Assembly (NCBI GenBank): GCA_964355675.1
Contig: CAYHEC010000003.1
Location: forward strand, 124,001-188,000
From: CAMBDS01 sp964355675
GTDB lineage: Bacteria; Electryoneota; AABM5-125-24; Hatepunaeales; Hatepunaeaceae
Length of the DNA stretch: 64,000 bases
Direction of reading: 5' to 3'
Below the pieces are notes generated by a model. The model had not been told where the DNA came from. It saw only the letters and a program-made list of their open reading frames with translations, and searched no databases. Below are positions 40,993 through 50,600 of this stretch, piece by piece. The position numbers were made by a program, and so were the translations under genes. How positions within the stretch are numbered: the first letter of the stretch is position 1; every line of letters begins with the position of its first letter.

Positions 40993-41718
40993 ATGTCCGT
41001 TCCGGTTCTATCAGATCTTCGCAGGAGAGTCCGTCGCACATTAGGTGAACGGACGGCTTCGTTCTGGGAAGATGCAGAGATCGACGAGTTGCTTGTCGAA
41101 GGTATCCGCGATCTGCAAGACGACTTCATTCCAAACGACGCCCTCCGATCTTTGCTGGTAACGTACTCAGCCGCTTTCAACTCTTCAGAACCTTACATTT
41201 TTCTTCCTGTCGCGCTCGGACGGATACTCAGCAACTCTTTGATCGTCGTGGAAAGCGACACAGAGTATGGTGATCCGTGGAAGATAGTTTCATTGGAACA
41301 TCTTCGTGAACGCCGAAGGTATGAAATGGATGCCGCGCAGGACGTAACCCCAACCCGGCTATTCAGCCTTGCCTATCCCGTCAGTGATGGGATCTACTCC
41401 ACGCCGGTTGACGGCTACAGTTTCGCAATCGAACTCTATCCTTCGCCTGTGTCTGGCAGGAATTACCGTTTCAGCTATCTGGCGAAAGCGAGTGAGTCTG
41501 GAACAATGACATTGCCTAATCAAGATCCAGACCTGTGTAAATTAGCAGTCGATTACGCAATCTTCAATGCGGCCGGGAAGAAGTCGCGGCTTGATGCGGT
41601 TATGGTGAACAGGCACGAAAAGCGCTACAATGACGGCAAGGCAACCGTCAGACGGTTGTATTACAACCGGTATGGAATGTCACCTGCACAGACAGGTACT
41701 ATCGAGGTGCCGAACTGA
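40993..41718 (+). CDS. Head-tail connector/adaptor protein
   Basis: A 241-residue protein located after the capsid and before the gp10-like gene, where P22 gp4 or gp6-type adaptors are found. The N-terminal helical part (LSDLRRRVRRTLGERTASFWEDAEIDELL in segments, residues 4-36) is the typical adaptor start. A beta middle and a helical end follow. Attaches below the portal. Overlaps the next gene by one base. Confidence 0.75.
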   Translation: MSVPVLSDLRRRVRRTLGERTASFWEDAEIDELLVEGIRDLQDDFIPNDALRSLLVTYSAAFNSSEPYIFLPVALGRILSNSLIVVESDTEYGDPWKIVSLEHLRERRRYEMDAAQDVTPTRLFSLAYPVSDGIYSTPVDGYSFAIELYPSPVSGRNYRFSYLAKASESGTMTLPNQDPDLCKLAVDYAIFNAAGKKSRLDAVMVNRHEKRYNDGKATVRRLYYNRYGMSPAQTGTIEVPN

Positions 41719-43385
41719 TGGAACGCGACTTTGTACTGACAGAGATGCTCGGCATTCGTGAAGAAGGGAATGATCTTACGCAGGATCCTCGCTTTGCGGC
41801 AAGACTGGAAAACCTTCGACCATTGATCGGCAAGTTGGAGAAGATTACCGGGAATGCCATTCACTCGACGTTCGCCTACAAGAACGCAGATCGACCGACA
41901 ACGCTGATCCGATGGGCAAAGGAAGATGGTACGGCGTTCTTTATGATGACAGCTTGGGACAATGTGTTTGTTTACGAAAGCGGCGCGTGGGTGGCTTTGT
42001 TGACTCCTGCAAGTGCGTCTGGGGATATTCCTTCAAATTTACAATATTATCTCAATCGCTTTTTCGATCACTGTGTTTATAAAGGTACTCTTTTCCTGAC
42101 TGATGGCAGTAATCCTCCACTGAAGTACGATGGCGACACCATTGGGACGTGGGGATTTAGAACCCTTTCAGGTGTGAATTCAGTGCTGTCGGGAACGCTT
42201 CAATTGACTGAAGGACTGGAGAATGACTCGTACAGCTACTATGCTTCGCTGTATGACTCAGCAAATGAATTGTGGGGGAACAAGGGAACAGAACTCGTAT
42301 TTGCGAACGATGGTCACAACGTCTGGATCCATCTTAATAATGCGGTTGGCTACTGGAATGCCGAAAATAATTACGACATCGAAAATGCTCATGCCGACAG
42401 TATAAAGGTTTGGCGCAATCGGAAGCGCTCGAATCCAGCAGAAGATGCAGACGACGATCTATTTCTTGCAGGAACGATCAAGAAAGGGCTGATCGTCGCA
42501 TCGACCGGGACTATCGAAGAAGCAGGCGGAACGCTTACAGACAATACAGCGAACTTTCTTGCCACAGGTGAGAATGCACTCAGTGTTTCGGTTGGAGATG
42601 CGGTAAGGATCAACGACGCATGGAAGCAAGTGTCTGTTGTGGCAGAGCATGTTCTGACCTTGCTGAACGAAGACGGCGATGTTTATAGCGATGCGGTTGC
42701 TGATGGTGATTACACATACACGCTTTGGCCGGGTTTTATCGACAGTGCCGACGACCTTTCTGTCGAAGAACAGTACCATGAGGAACTCGAAACACCTGAA
42801 GATCACTCTCCTCCGCCTAATGGAGTGACGTGCGAAGTGTTTGGCGACCGTGGGAATCGAGCGTTTATGGCTATCGGGAGCCGTCTTTATTACAGCGAAA
42901 TTGACCTAATCGACTACTGGCCGCTTTCAAACTGGATCGACATTGATCCCGATAACTCCGACGAGATTACCGCCCTGGTGAAGTGGAAGGGTAAGCTCTG
43001 GATATTCAAGCGAAATAGTGTCGCGGTCGGTAATGTCGATGGTGATCCCTACACTTGGAGTTTTACTGCCAAGTACCTGTCGATGGGGGCGGACAGCAAG
43101 CGACTGATAGCCGACTGTGTTCACGCACTGATCTACGCTAATAAGGCGGGGGTATGGCTCTTCGACGGACAATCCGACTCGATCCCAATCTCGCACATGG
43201 CAAAGGGATCCAATATTAAGAACCTTTGGGAGGCAGTCGTTAAGATTGAACTTCCCCGGTGTCAGGCGATCTACAACGCTGAGAAGAAAGAGTACTGGCT
43301 GTCAGTGTGCTTCGACGACGCGAGAGGAATGTACGACTCGGCACTCGACGGCAAGGGTGAAGTCACAGAGGCGATAGTTTCGTAA
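41718..43385 (+). CDS. P22 gp10-like head stabilisation protein
   Basis: A 555-residue beta-rich protein resembling phage stabilisation (P22 gp10-type) proteins that close the DNA channel of podoviruses. Signs are the N-terminal LENLRPLIGKLEKI motif, RFFDHCVYKGTLFLTDGSNPP near 110, and GDRGNRAFMAIGSRLYYSE and LVKWKGKLWIFKRNSV repeated blade-like strands near 375 and 415. Its presence is the best evidence for a short tail. Confidence 0.82.
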   Translation: MERDFVLTEMLGIREEGNDLTQDPRFAARLENLRPLIGKLEKITGNAIHSTFAYKNADRPTTLIRWAKEDGTAFFMMTAWDNVFVYESGAWVALLTPASASGDIPSNLQYYLNRFFDHCVYKGTLFLTDGSNPPLKYDGDTIGTWGFRTLSGVNSVLSGTLQLTEGLENDSYSYYASLYDSANELWGNKGTELVFANDGHNVWIHLNNAVGYWNAENNYDIENAHADSIKVWRNRKRSNPAEDADDDLFLAGTIKKGLIVASTGTIEEAGGTLTDNTANFLATGENALSVSVGDAVRINDAWKQVSVVAEHVLTLLNEDGDVYSDAVADGDYTYTLWPGFIDSADDLSVEEQYHEELETPEDHSPPPNGVTCEVFGDRGNRAFMAIGSRLYYSEIDLIDYWPLSNWIDIDPDNSDEITALVKWKGKLWIFKRNSVAVGNVDGDPYTWSFTAKYLSMGADSKRLIADCVHALIYANKAGVWLFDGQSDSIPISHMAKGSNIKNLWEAVVKIELPRCQAIYNAEKKEYWLSVCFDDARGMYDSALDGKGEVTEAIVS

Positions 43386-44272
43386 TGTCAGTAATTGGAA
43401 TAGACGATCTCAAACCTCCACAAAACAACGGGACTCTGATTTTCAGACTCACCGATAAACAGTGGTTCTGGGCTCCTCACGTCGGCGCTACCTGCTGGGT
43501 TCGGTTTGACACGAAAGAAGACGCGCTGGAGCTGTACAGGGGCGCGTATCAGGCGACCGTCGTTCAGGAGGGGATAACTGATGGGGATAATTCCAAAGAG
43601 GGCGCGACGGGGCAGGCGAGCGGCGCGGCCGATGTGCCGACAACGTCAATCAAGGATAACACGCAGACTTGGACTGTTGACGAGTGGGTTGGTGCAAGGA
43701 TGTACCTGCATCGTTGGCAGGATGGAAGCATCGAGTATGCAACGGTTCTTTCAAACACAGCGGATACACTGGTAGGCGCGCCGAACACTTTCAATGGCGT
43801 AGTCGATGACGCTTGGACGGGCGCGAGTCCAGTCCAGTACGATTACTACGCACTTCTGCAAACTGTCAACGACAATGCTTCATTCCGTATTCGCTGGAAG
43901 ACACTGAAACTGGGACTCGCCAATATCAGAAAGCTGAAGCAATTCATTGAATTGACGTTCAGGACTTACGCGACGGGATCTTTGACACTCGCGTGGGTAG
44001 TGGACGGCAAGAGATCGGGAAGCTTTTCTTTCGACCTTAGCCAGGGTGATCGGTATTGGGGACGGGATTACTTTGGCGCGTCCGACGTGGAACCCGGCGC
44101 AGGAACACTTCTTTGGCAGGGTATCGACGAAACGATCTTGCAACAGAACTTCGATGATTCAGCCGAAGGACAGTTTATTGAGTTCGAGATCGAACTGGAA
44201 ACAGCCGAAAGGTTTGAGATCACCATGCTGGCAATGACCTACCTAATGCACTTGGGAGACCGATGGCAGTAA
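43385..44272 (+). CDS. Tail-tip or baseplate-like hypothetical protein
   Basis: A 295-residue beta-rich protein, overlapping the gp10-like stop by one base. Contains WFWAPHVGATCWVRF near residue 30 and a late beta domain (SLTLAWVVDGKRSGSFSFDL in part). Overlaps the next gene by ten bases. Likely a tail or plug component by place; family not recognised. Confidence 0.68.
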   Translation: MSVIGIDDLKPPQNNGTLIFRLTDKQWFWAPHVGATCWVRFDTKEDALELYRGAYQATVVQEGITDGDNSKEGATGQASGAADVPTTSIKDNTQTWTVDEWVGARMYLHRWQDGSIEYATVLSNTADTLVGAPNTFNGVVDDAWTGASPVQYDYYALLQTVNDNASFRIRWKTLKLGLANIRKLKQFIELTFRTYATGSLTLAWVVDGKRSGSFSFDLSQGDRYWGRDYFGASDVEPGAGTLLWQGIDETILQQNFDDSAEGQFIEFEIELETAERFEITMLAMTYLMHLGDRWQ

Positions 44273-44874
44273 ATATACCCAATCGCTTTACGAATCTGAC
44301 GCAGAAAGCTGACGCGGATAAGTTAAACGCCAACTTCGACGCTGTTGCCACGAAACTGAATGGCGGGATTGGCGACGCGGAGGTTGATGAAATATCGGAG
44401 TCGAAGGTCGTGATGAGTCCGACTTCCGGTCACGATCACTCCGGAGGATCGAACGGCAAGCCGATTGTGTTGGCGGAGAGTCAGATCACTATGGATCCTA
44501 CAGACGGTCACGATCACGACGGAACGGCGGAGGGAGGCAAACTTGCGGCACTGGCAACGGCAAGCAATCAAGGAACGGTCAAAATACTGAGTGGCGACGA
44601 AGAGATTATCGATACAGGTGCGGCGACGGTCGATCTTACTGGCATGGGACTGACAAGCCTTTTATCTCTCGATGTTTGGTGGAACAATGGCACGGAAGCG
44701 GTTCCCGAACTCCGCAATCAGTACCTCGGCGGCGGCTACGATCCGGCAGTAGCTCCGGGACTGGCGGCGGCATACAAAGAGTACTACGTTTATGACGTAT
44801 CCGCTACGGCGTTCACAATCAAGAACAATTTGGGTGCAACCTACACATTCCATTGGCGGGTGATCGGAATTTAG
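44263..44874 (+). CDS. Fibre-like protein with HxH motifs, paralogue 1
   Basis: A 203-residue protein. The N-terminus ADADKLNANFDAV is an attachment segment common in phage fibres; SGHDHSGG (near 60) and DGHDHDGT (near 83) are HxH motifs, which in T4-type fibre and adhesin tips bind iron in a trimeric needle. The C-terminus is beta (TFHWRVIGI). It is a paralogue of the next gene. Confidence 0.75.
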   Translation: MAVNIPNRFTNLTQKADADKLNANFDAVATKLNGGIGDAEVDEISESKVVMSPTSGHDHSGGSNGKPIVLAESQITMDPTDGHDHDGTAEGGKLAALATASNQGTVKILSGDEEIIDTGAATVDLTGMGLTSLLSLDVWWNNGTEAVPELRNQYLGGGYDPAVAPGLAAAYKEYYVYDVSATAFTIKNNLGATYTFHWRVIGI

Positions 44875-45534
44875 ATGCCGCTTCTAACCATACCGAATAC
44901 CTTCGTCAACAGCACTCCCAACGCGACAACGCTCGCTCAGGGTGCGAAGCCGGTCGATGCTGATAAACTGAACGCTAATTTCGACGCGGTTGCCGCTTTG
45001 TTCGACACTGCGCTTGACGATGACAATTTCAGGCAGTTAAGCGAACGAAAGGCGATGTTCAGCAATGCCGGACACGATCATACCGGTGGCGCGAACGGAA
45101 AGATCATAACCGGATCTCCCGAAAGCGGCATGGTGCTGAATATCTCGTCCGGTCACGATCACGACGGAACGGATAGTAAGCTACTGGCTCCTGCAACAGA
45201 CGAACAGCCGGGCGCGGTAAAGGCGATCACCGGAACAACAGACGTGGTTCCTGCTTCATTAGTCGCGCAGGTTGAGGGATCAATAGGACTGCTTGCCGAT
45301 GTGTCAGAGATTTATAGTGTCAAAGTATGGCAGGTGATTGCAGGTAACGGCGATACGCCTTGGAACGCAGGGCAGGGTGCGCCGAACCTGAATATCCCTC
45401 CAAGTGATGGAAGCCTTCGTGGGTTCTTCTTCACGCTCACGCCTATTGGTGGAGTTGGAGACGGGACTGCTTTTCAGATATACAATCTTTCGGCGGGTAG
45501 CGTCACATTCAATTGGGCGGTGATAACAATATGA
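44875..45534 (+). CDS. Fibre-like protein with HxH motifs, paralogue 2
   Basis: A 219-residue duplicate of the preceding gene: VDADKLNANFDAV near residue 28, GHDHTGG near 64, SGHDHDGT near 90, and an end TFNWAVITI parallel to TFHWRVIGI. It starts directly at the previous stop. The pair could form a heteromeric fibre or be alternatives. Receptor-binding role inferred. Confidence 0.75.
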   Translation: MPLLTIPNTFVNSTPNATTLAQGAKPVDADKLNANFDAVAALFDTALDDDNFRQLSERKAMFSNAGHDHTGGANGKIITGSPESGMVLNISSGHDHDGTDSKLLAPATDEQPGAVKAITGTTDVVPASLVAQVEGSIGLLADVSEIYSVKVWQVIAGNGDTPWNAGQGAPNLNIPPSDGSLRGFFFTLTPIGGVGDGTAFQIYNLSAGSVTFNWAVITI

Positions 45535-45544
45535 AAGCACTTCG

Positions 45545-45712
45545 ATGAACGCCATGAACTTTATTCCTGCTAAATTCAAAGAGCAGCAATCTAAAATGGG
45601 AAGAGACACTCGTGCGGTCTATCTGGAGTGCGCTCGAATTGAAGCAGGCACAAGGACATTCAGTCGAATTGTCAACAGGATTAAGCAGGCTTACCAGATG
45701 GCAACTCGTTGA
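45545..45712 (+). CDS. Small basic protein (55 aa)
   Basis: Fifty-five residues: FIPAKFKEQQSKMGRDTRAV, then helical RTFSRIVNRIKQAYQMATR. It overlaps the next gene's TTG by four bases, consistent with the coupled layout of this region. Unknown function. Confidence 0.55.
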   Translation: MNAMNFIPAKFKEQQSKMGRDTRAVYLECARIEAGTRTFSRIVNRIKQAYQMATR

Positions 45713-45948
45713 ACGCTGGTCAAGCCCGCCGCACAATCGTCAAGGAAGCCAGAAGAACCAAGAGGCAGTGCTTCTTCAACAGCCTCGCAGATGTTCCACG
45801 TAACGTCGAACGCGAAGACGGTGAAAAGATTTACATCAAGAACGGCGACAATTACGACGAGCATGTGTTTCGTCGAACCTCAGCCACAGATCCCGCTGGC
45901 GGTCAATTACTGCCTACCGGAGTAACGACTAGTGCAAATGTATGGTAA
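45709..45948 (+). CDS. Small hypothetical protein
   Basis: Seventy-nine residues from a TTG. Basic start (ARRTIVKEARRTKRQ), then VEREDGEKIYIKNGDNYDE. No family recognised; between the fibre genes and the ejection-type genes. Confidence 0.58.
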   Translation: MNAGQARRTIVKEARRTKRQCFFNSLADVPRNVEREDGEKIYIKNGDNYDEHVFRRTSATDPAGGQLLPTGVTTSANVW

Positions 45949-45964
45949 GAAAGGGGATTGAATA

Positions 45965-46423
45965 ATGCCCGGATTTCAGCAAGCTCCCGGATGGAACCAG
46001 TTCATGGAATTCCTGAAAGCGATGGAGTTCCTAAATGGAAAGTACCCGGCTCCACAGGTTCCCGGATTTCAGGCTCCGCAAGGATTAACGCCTGGGCAAG
46101 AGGGGACGATCTTGAATTCCATGTCGAGTGGGATTAACAAACAGGTTGGGCAGAATTTGAACGCAGTCAGGGTCAATGCCGCTCAGCGCGGCGCGTACCG
46201 ATCAGGACAGCTTCCGCAGTTGGAGACTTCGGTAAGGAACGCCGGAACTGACGCGCTTCAGAATGGCTTGTCCAGCTACTACGGACAGAAGTCCAATCAG
46301 ATGTACGGCGCGAACATGGCGCAGAATTCCTTCAATTCCAATATCTGGCAACAACTATTCCAATCATGGCAACAGAGTCAAGCTGGCATGGGGCAGTTGT
46401 TCGGCAGTAAGGTGAGGATTTAA
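45965..46423 (+). CDS. Ejection-type virion protein
   Basis: A 152-residue Gln/Gly/Asn-rich protein with QAPQGLTPGQEGTILNSM and an end rich in Q and N (NSNIWQQLFQSWQQSQAGMG). This composition and its place before two larger proteins match small internal virion (DNA ejection) proteins of podoviruses, such as P22 gp7-type. Function inferred. Confidence 0.65.
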   Translation: MPGFQQAPGWNQFMEFLKAMEFLNGKYPAPQVPGFQAPQGLTPGQEGTILNSMSSGINKQVGQNLNAVRVNAAQRGAYRSGQLPQLETSVRNAGTDALQNGLSSYYGQKSNQMYGANMAQNSFNSNIWQQLFQSWQQSQAGMGQLFGSKVRI

Positions 46424-46427
46424 TCCT

Positions 46428-47612
46428 ATGCCTCCCGGCACACTCACGCCCTTCATTCAAACGGTTGGATCTGCATCGGATGAGGCTGAACGCCTTCGGA
46501 TGCAACAGGCGTTGCAGATGTATATGGCCGCGATGAAGGCTGGAGGTAATATCACGTTCGATAACGGCTCGCGTGATCCGGCGTTTAAGAGCGACCAACA
46601 ATGGGGGAATAACGCCGGCGTGATGTTCCCGAAGGATCCAAGCTCTACCAACTCCAATGCAAGCGGAGCGATGTTCCCGAAGGATCCAAGCTCTACCAAC
46701 TCCAATGCAAGCGGAGCGATGTTTCCGAAGGCGGAGAAGCCGGTAGCAGAGAAGGCGGACACGCGGTACTCTGATCTGATGAAGCGTAACCGGGATATGT
46801 CGAAATCGCTTTATGATGACGCGGTCTCGCAAGGCGATACCGAAACGCTTCAGAAGCTTGCCAAGATAACCGACGACATGAATTTCGCCGAGGCGCTGAA
46901 CAAGCCTTACGACGCGACTCCCGACCTATGGAACACATCAATTGATTTTGCGGGCAGGAAGACGGCGGCGAAGACAGGGAAGGAACAGTCGGACGTGATC
47001 GCGAAGGGTAGCGCGGAGGGCTTGAAAGCACGGGAGGCACTGACTAAAAGGTTTCAGGAGAATGTGAATTGGAAGAGGCAGGATCGACCGCGGGAGACGT
47101 TTCATAAGGAAGTTCTCGTTCCCGCGCAAGAAAACCTTGCGCTATTGAACGACTACTACAGCAAGCAGGTTTCGCTGATAAAGAAGGGCGATCCGCTGTA
47201 CGACGACATCTTCACACAGGCGGCTGACGATAAACTGACCTACGGCACTCCAATACCAGTAGAGCGTGAGCAATTGATGAACTTATTCGGTGGCGCATCT
47301 GGATTTGAGCGAAAGCTGTCCGATGCGAAGAAAGCTCGTGATGAGGCGATGGGTGCGTGGAATGATAAACCGACCGACGAAGAACTCCTTCAAGCTGAAA
47401 AAGGTATGTTTGACAGGATAGTGTCAGGTCCGCAAATGCTAACCAGAATGCAGGAAGCTCCGACTGAAGACGACATTCAATTCATCCGCAAGCTACGCGG
47501 CGACGATGGCGACGAAGAACAGATGATGGCAGAGAAGTACTTCATGGAACTTGGAATTGACCCGAAGGCAGTGCTTAAAATCGCAAATACAAAAGGGGAA
47601 CTCTTCGAGTGA
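46428..47612 (+). CDS. Ejection-type virion protein with 48-bp repeats
   Basis: A 394-residue hydrophilic, helical protein. Residues 64-100 contain a 16-residue unit (MFPKDPSSTNSNASGA) repeated about twice plus a partial copy, from a 48-bp DNA repeat (46621-46735). The rest is charged helix with no membrane segment. Placed directly before the giant protein, whose GTG overlaps its stop by four bases. Probably an internal virion protein. Confidence 0.68.
   Translation: MPPGTLTPFIQTVGSASDEAERLRMQQALQMYMAAMKAGGNITFDNGSRDPAFKSDQQWGNNAGVMFPKDPSSTNSNASGAMFPKDPSSTNSNASGAMFPKAEKPVAEKADTRYSDLMKRNRDMSKSLYDDAVSQGDTETLQKLAKITDDMNFAEALNKPYDATPDLWNTSIDFAGRKTAAKTGKEQSDVIAKGSAEGLKAREALTKRFQENVNWKRQDRPRETFHKEVLVPAQENLALLNDYYSKQVSLIKKGDPLYDDIFTQAADDKLTYGTPIPVEREQLMNLFGGASGFERKLSDAKKARDEAMGAWNDKPTDEELLQAEKGMFDRIVSGPQMLTRMQEAPTEDDIQFIRKLRGDDGDEEQMMAEKYFMELGIDPKAVLKIANTKGELFE
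46621..46735. repeat. 48-bp coding tandem repeat
   Basis: ATGTTCCCGAAGGATCCAAG recurs at about 46622, 46670 and (partly) 46718, a 48-bp spacing, encoding MFPKDPSSTNSNASGA units. Confidence 0.85.
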
Positions 47613-50600
47613 AGCCCCTCGTAGCGCCATTTGCAGGTGTATCGCTCTCTGACTTTGATGCATGGAAAGAGAAGCAACAGACCGGTGCGACAGATCAAAT
47701 TGTCGACCCGGCTTCCGTCGCTCAGGACGGGATGCGCTTCTACGATCAGTGGTCTGAAGAACTCTCTGCTGGTAATATCGACGCGGATCCCGAGCAGTTG
47801 CTCTCGCTCGTTCAAGATGCCGTCAAACCACAGGCCGAAGCGGGTAAAGCGCGGGACTGGCGTGGACTGTCGCTTCCGTATGTTGTGCAGAACCCCCGCT
47901 TTCAGGAACTCGAACCGGATCAACAAAACCAAATCCTCGACGATCTTTGGGAAAATGGCATACGACCTGCCTTTAATCCCGACACTACACCGGAGGAATT
48001 GAATGCCGAACGGTGGAACTTCGTTTATCAATCGCACAAGCTTACTCTGCAAGCAAAGAAAAATGCTTCAGGGCAGGCAGAGGCAGATATTACCGATGAA
48101 CTTGCCAGTAATCCGCTCACCTCCGATGTGTTAGGGAGGCTTCAGAAGCCGGACATAGTAGAAAAGCTTGGCTTCCTCGATGCCTTAAAGGAAACCGGCG
48201 ACGACCCAATGAGAGTTGTGCCTTTTCTTGGAAGTGCGAATGATATAGCCACCGTAGTAGAATTAGGATTTGCGGCTCGTCGGATGCTCAACGACGAGGA
48301 GTCCGAAGACGACCTGTTACTTTTGAAGGAATTTAATGATAAGCAAACCGCTGACAGGTCTATTGGCTACGTAGTCGGTGACATTCTAACGAGAATGCCC
48401 GCTTATATGGGTGAACTTGGACTTACGTGGGGTGGCTACACTGCTGGAAAGATCGCAACCGAAAAGGCGGCTATTGCCGCACTTAAGAAGGTTATCGGCG
48501 GAGCGGCTGATAATATACTTAAACGCAAGCTCGCTCAGCTTGCGATTAAGTCTATGGGTGTGGCTGGGGGATCAGCACGCCAAGCGTTCTTTGGGAAGAG
48601 TGGAATCGGATCGAGCGTCCTTCGCCTTCCGGAGGACGTGATAGAGCGGATGAATCCTGAAGTTAAAATCACCAGTGACGAGCTTGGGGTGATTAATGAC
48701 ATTGATGTCATAAAGGGCGAAGACTTTTGGACGGCGTTTCGTAAGGCAGTGCCAAATCAATTTGTCGAGGTTGCATCAGAGCATACAGGCGGATTACTTA
48801 ATGCGGCGGCTACTCCCGTCAAGAACTTTATGCTCAAGGCGGCAGTCTTTCGTGCCTTCAAAAAAGCTAATCCTACAGTAAAAGGACAGGCATTCCGCGA
48901 CTTCATTGAAAGGGTTGGCTGGGATGGTGTGGCATCGGAATGGACAGAGGAGCGCATCGGGGAAGCCGGTCGTTTCGTTCTTGGCGTCGATGACTTCGAG
49001 TACCAACTGCCAACAGTGGATCAAATGCTCGCAGAGCTTATCGCCTTTTCAGCTCCCGGCGCTGGGGCGTACGCCCTTGATCGTGGATTAAATCCCTCTG
49101 ATCCCTCCAAGCCCCCTGAACGCAATCCTGAAGCCGAGTCAACCTTCAATGCTGTCAACGAATTAGCTAAACAGCGCGGCGGGCCTTTGATGGCGGGTGA
49201 CGCACTGGAGCAGATGACCAGGGATGCCAATAAGTCTGCGGGACGATCTGATATTCCGAAGCTGTTTGCCGATGCCGGGCTGACCGACAATAAGGCTCGC
49301 CTTTCCTTCATCGAAGAGACGACTGGACTGCAACTCGACAATGTTGCCGACATCTACGATGCTGACCCGGAAACACAGGATAAAGTGCGGGCGCGGCTTG
49401 AAGGAATGAAGCCAGCAGAAGATGCAGGGAAGGGCGCTACAGCATCGAAAGAGAAGGGTGCGACAGATAAGAAGGCTCCTGAACCGAAGACCGCTACAGC
49501 GCGTTCGCAGAACTATATCAAGGGGCTTATTCACCAACAGTTCAACATTGATCCGAAGGACGACGAGCGCCATGCGAAACGTCGGCAGGTATTGCAGGGA
49601 CTGATCGGAACCGGTAAGGACGTAGAGGCTCTGACTAAAGAGGAAGCCAACAAGGTTATCACGTCGCTTCAGGAGATGCAGAAGAAGTCGAAAGCCGAGG
49701 CGAAGAAGAATCCGAAGCCGAAAGTAGTAGCACCGGTAGTATCAGAAACGCCACCAACGCCGGAGACAGTTCCGGTTGAAGACCTGCCGCCAGTGTCGGA
49801 GGTGGCGAGTGACGATAGAATTCTTGATAGAATAACTAAAGAGGCTAATCCGCTTCCCAATCCAAAGCAAAGAGAATCAAGGGCGCTGGATATTTACGCC
49901 GAGGAAACCGGAATGCCAAGAGATCAGGTGACAGTCAAGGACTTAACAAATCTCAAGGCAACGCCTCTTGCGCCTCGCTCCCTCACCCCCGAAGATCAGG
50001 TTGAGCTTGCCGCCGAAGCAGATGCTACGCCAAAAGTAGCAGAACCTCCCGCGCCGGTTGAAGGCGTTCCGCCGTCTTCCGAGTTCTTCGGTTCGACGAA
50101 CACAGTCTTCACAAAGGACGCGGCGGATAAGGCACGGGAGCTGATCCGTGCGAAACTTAAGGGCGGTCAAGTCAACGTCAGCATTGTAGGACTTGATCCT
50201 GAAATCGTGCAGGCTGGAATTCAGCTTGCGGGGTATTATATTGAAGGTGGACTTAGAAAGTTTTCAGCATACTCGGCGCAGATGGTTGCAGACTTCGGAG
50301 AAGAAGTCAGACCTTATCTTCGTTCGTGGTATGAGGCTGTCAGGTGGAACCCCGGCTTCGATAACGCCGGCATGTCAACATCTGACGAAATAGACAAAGA
50401 GGTACTGAATGAATCAGGCAACAGAAGAACTGACAACCGACCGGATGGGCAATCCGAATTGGGTGATAGCGGACGAGGAATTGGGGGTGCGGATAATGCA
50501 CAGCGAGACTTACGGGACAATCCCGACGAGCCTGCGGTCGGACGAGGAAGTGGAAGCGATGTACGGGACGGAAGTTCTGAAGGGTTGGCAGAGGATGAGC

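Noticed and set aside
46332..46832. 166-codon minus-strand frame over the 48-bp repeats
   Set aside because: Antisense shadow; its repeats simply mirror the plus-strand coding repeats.
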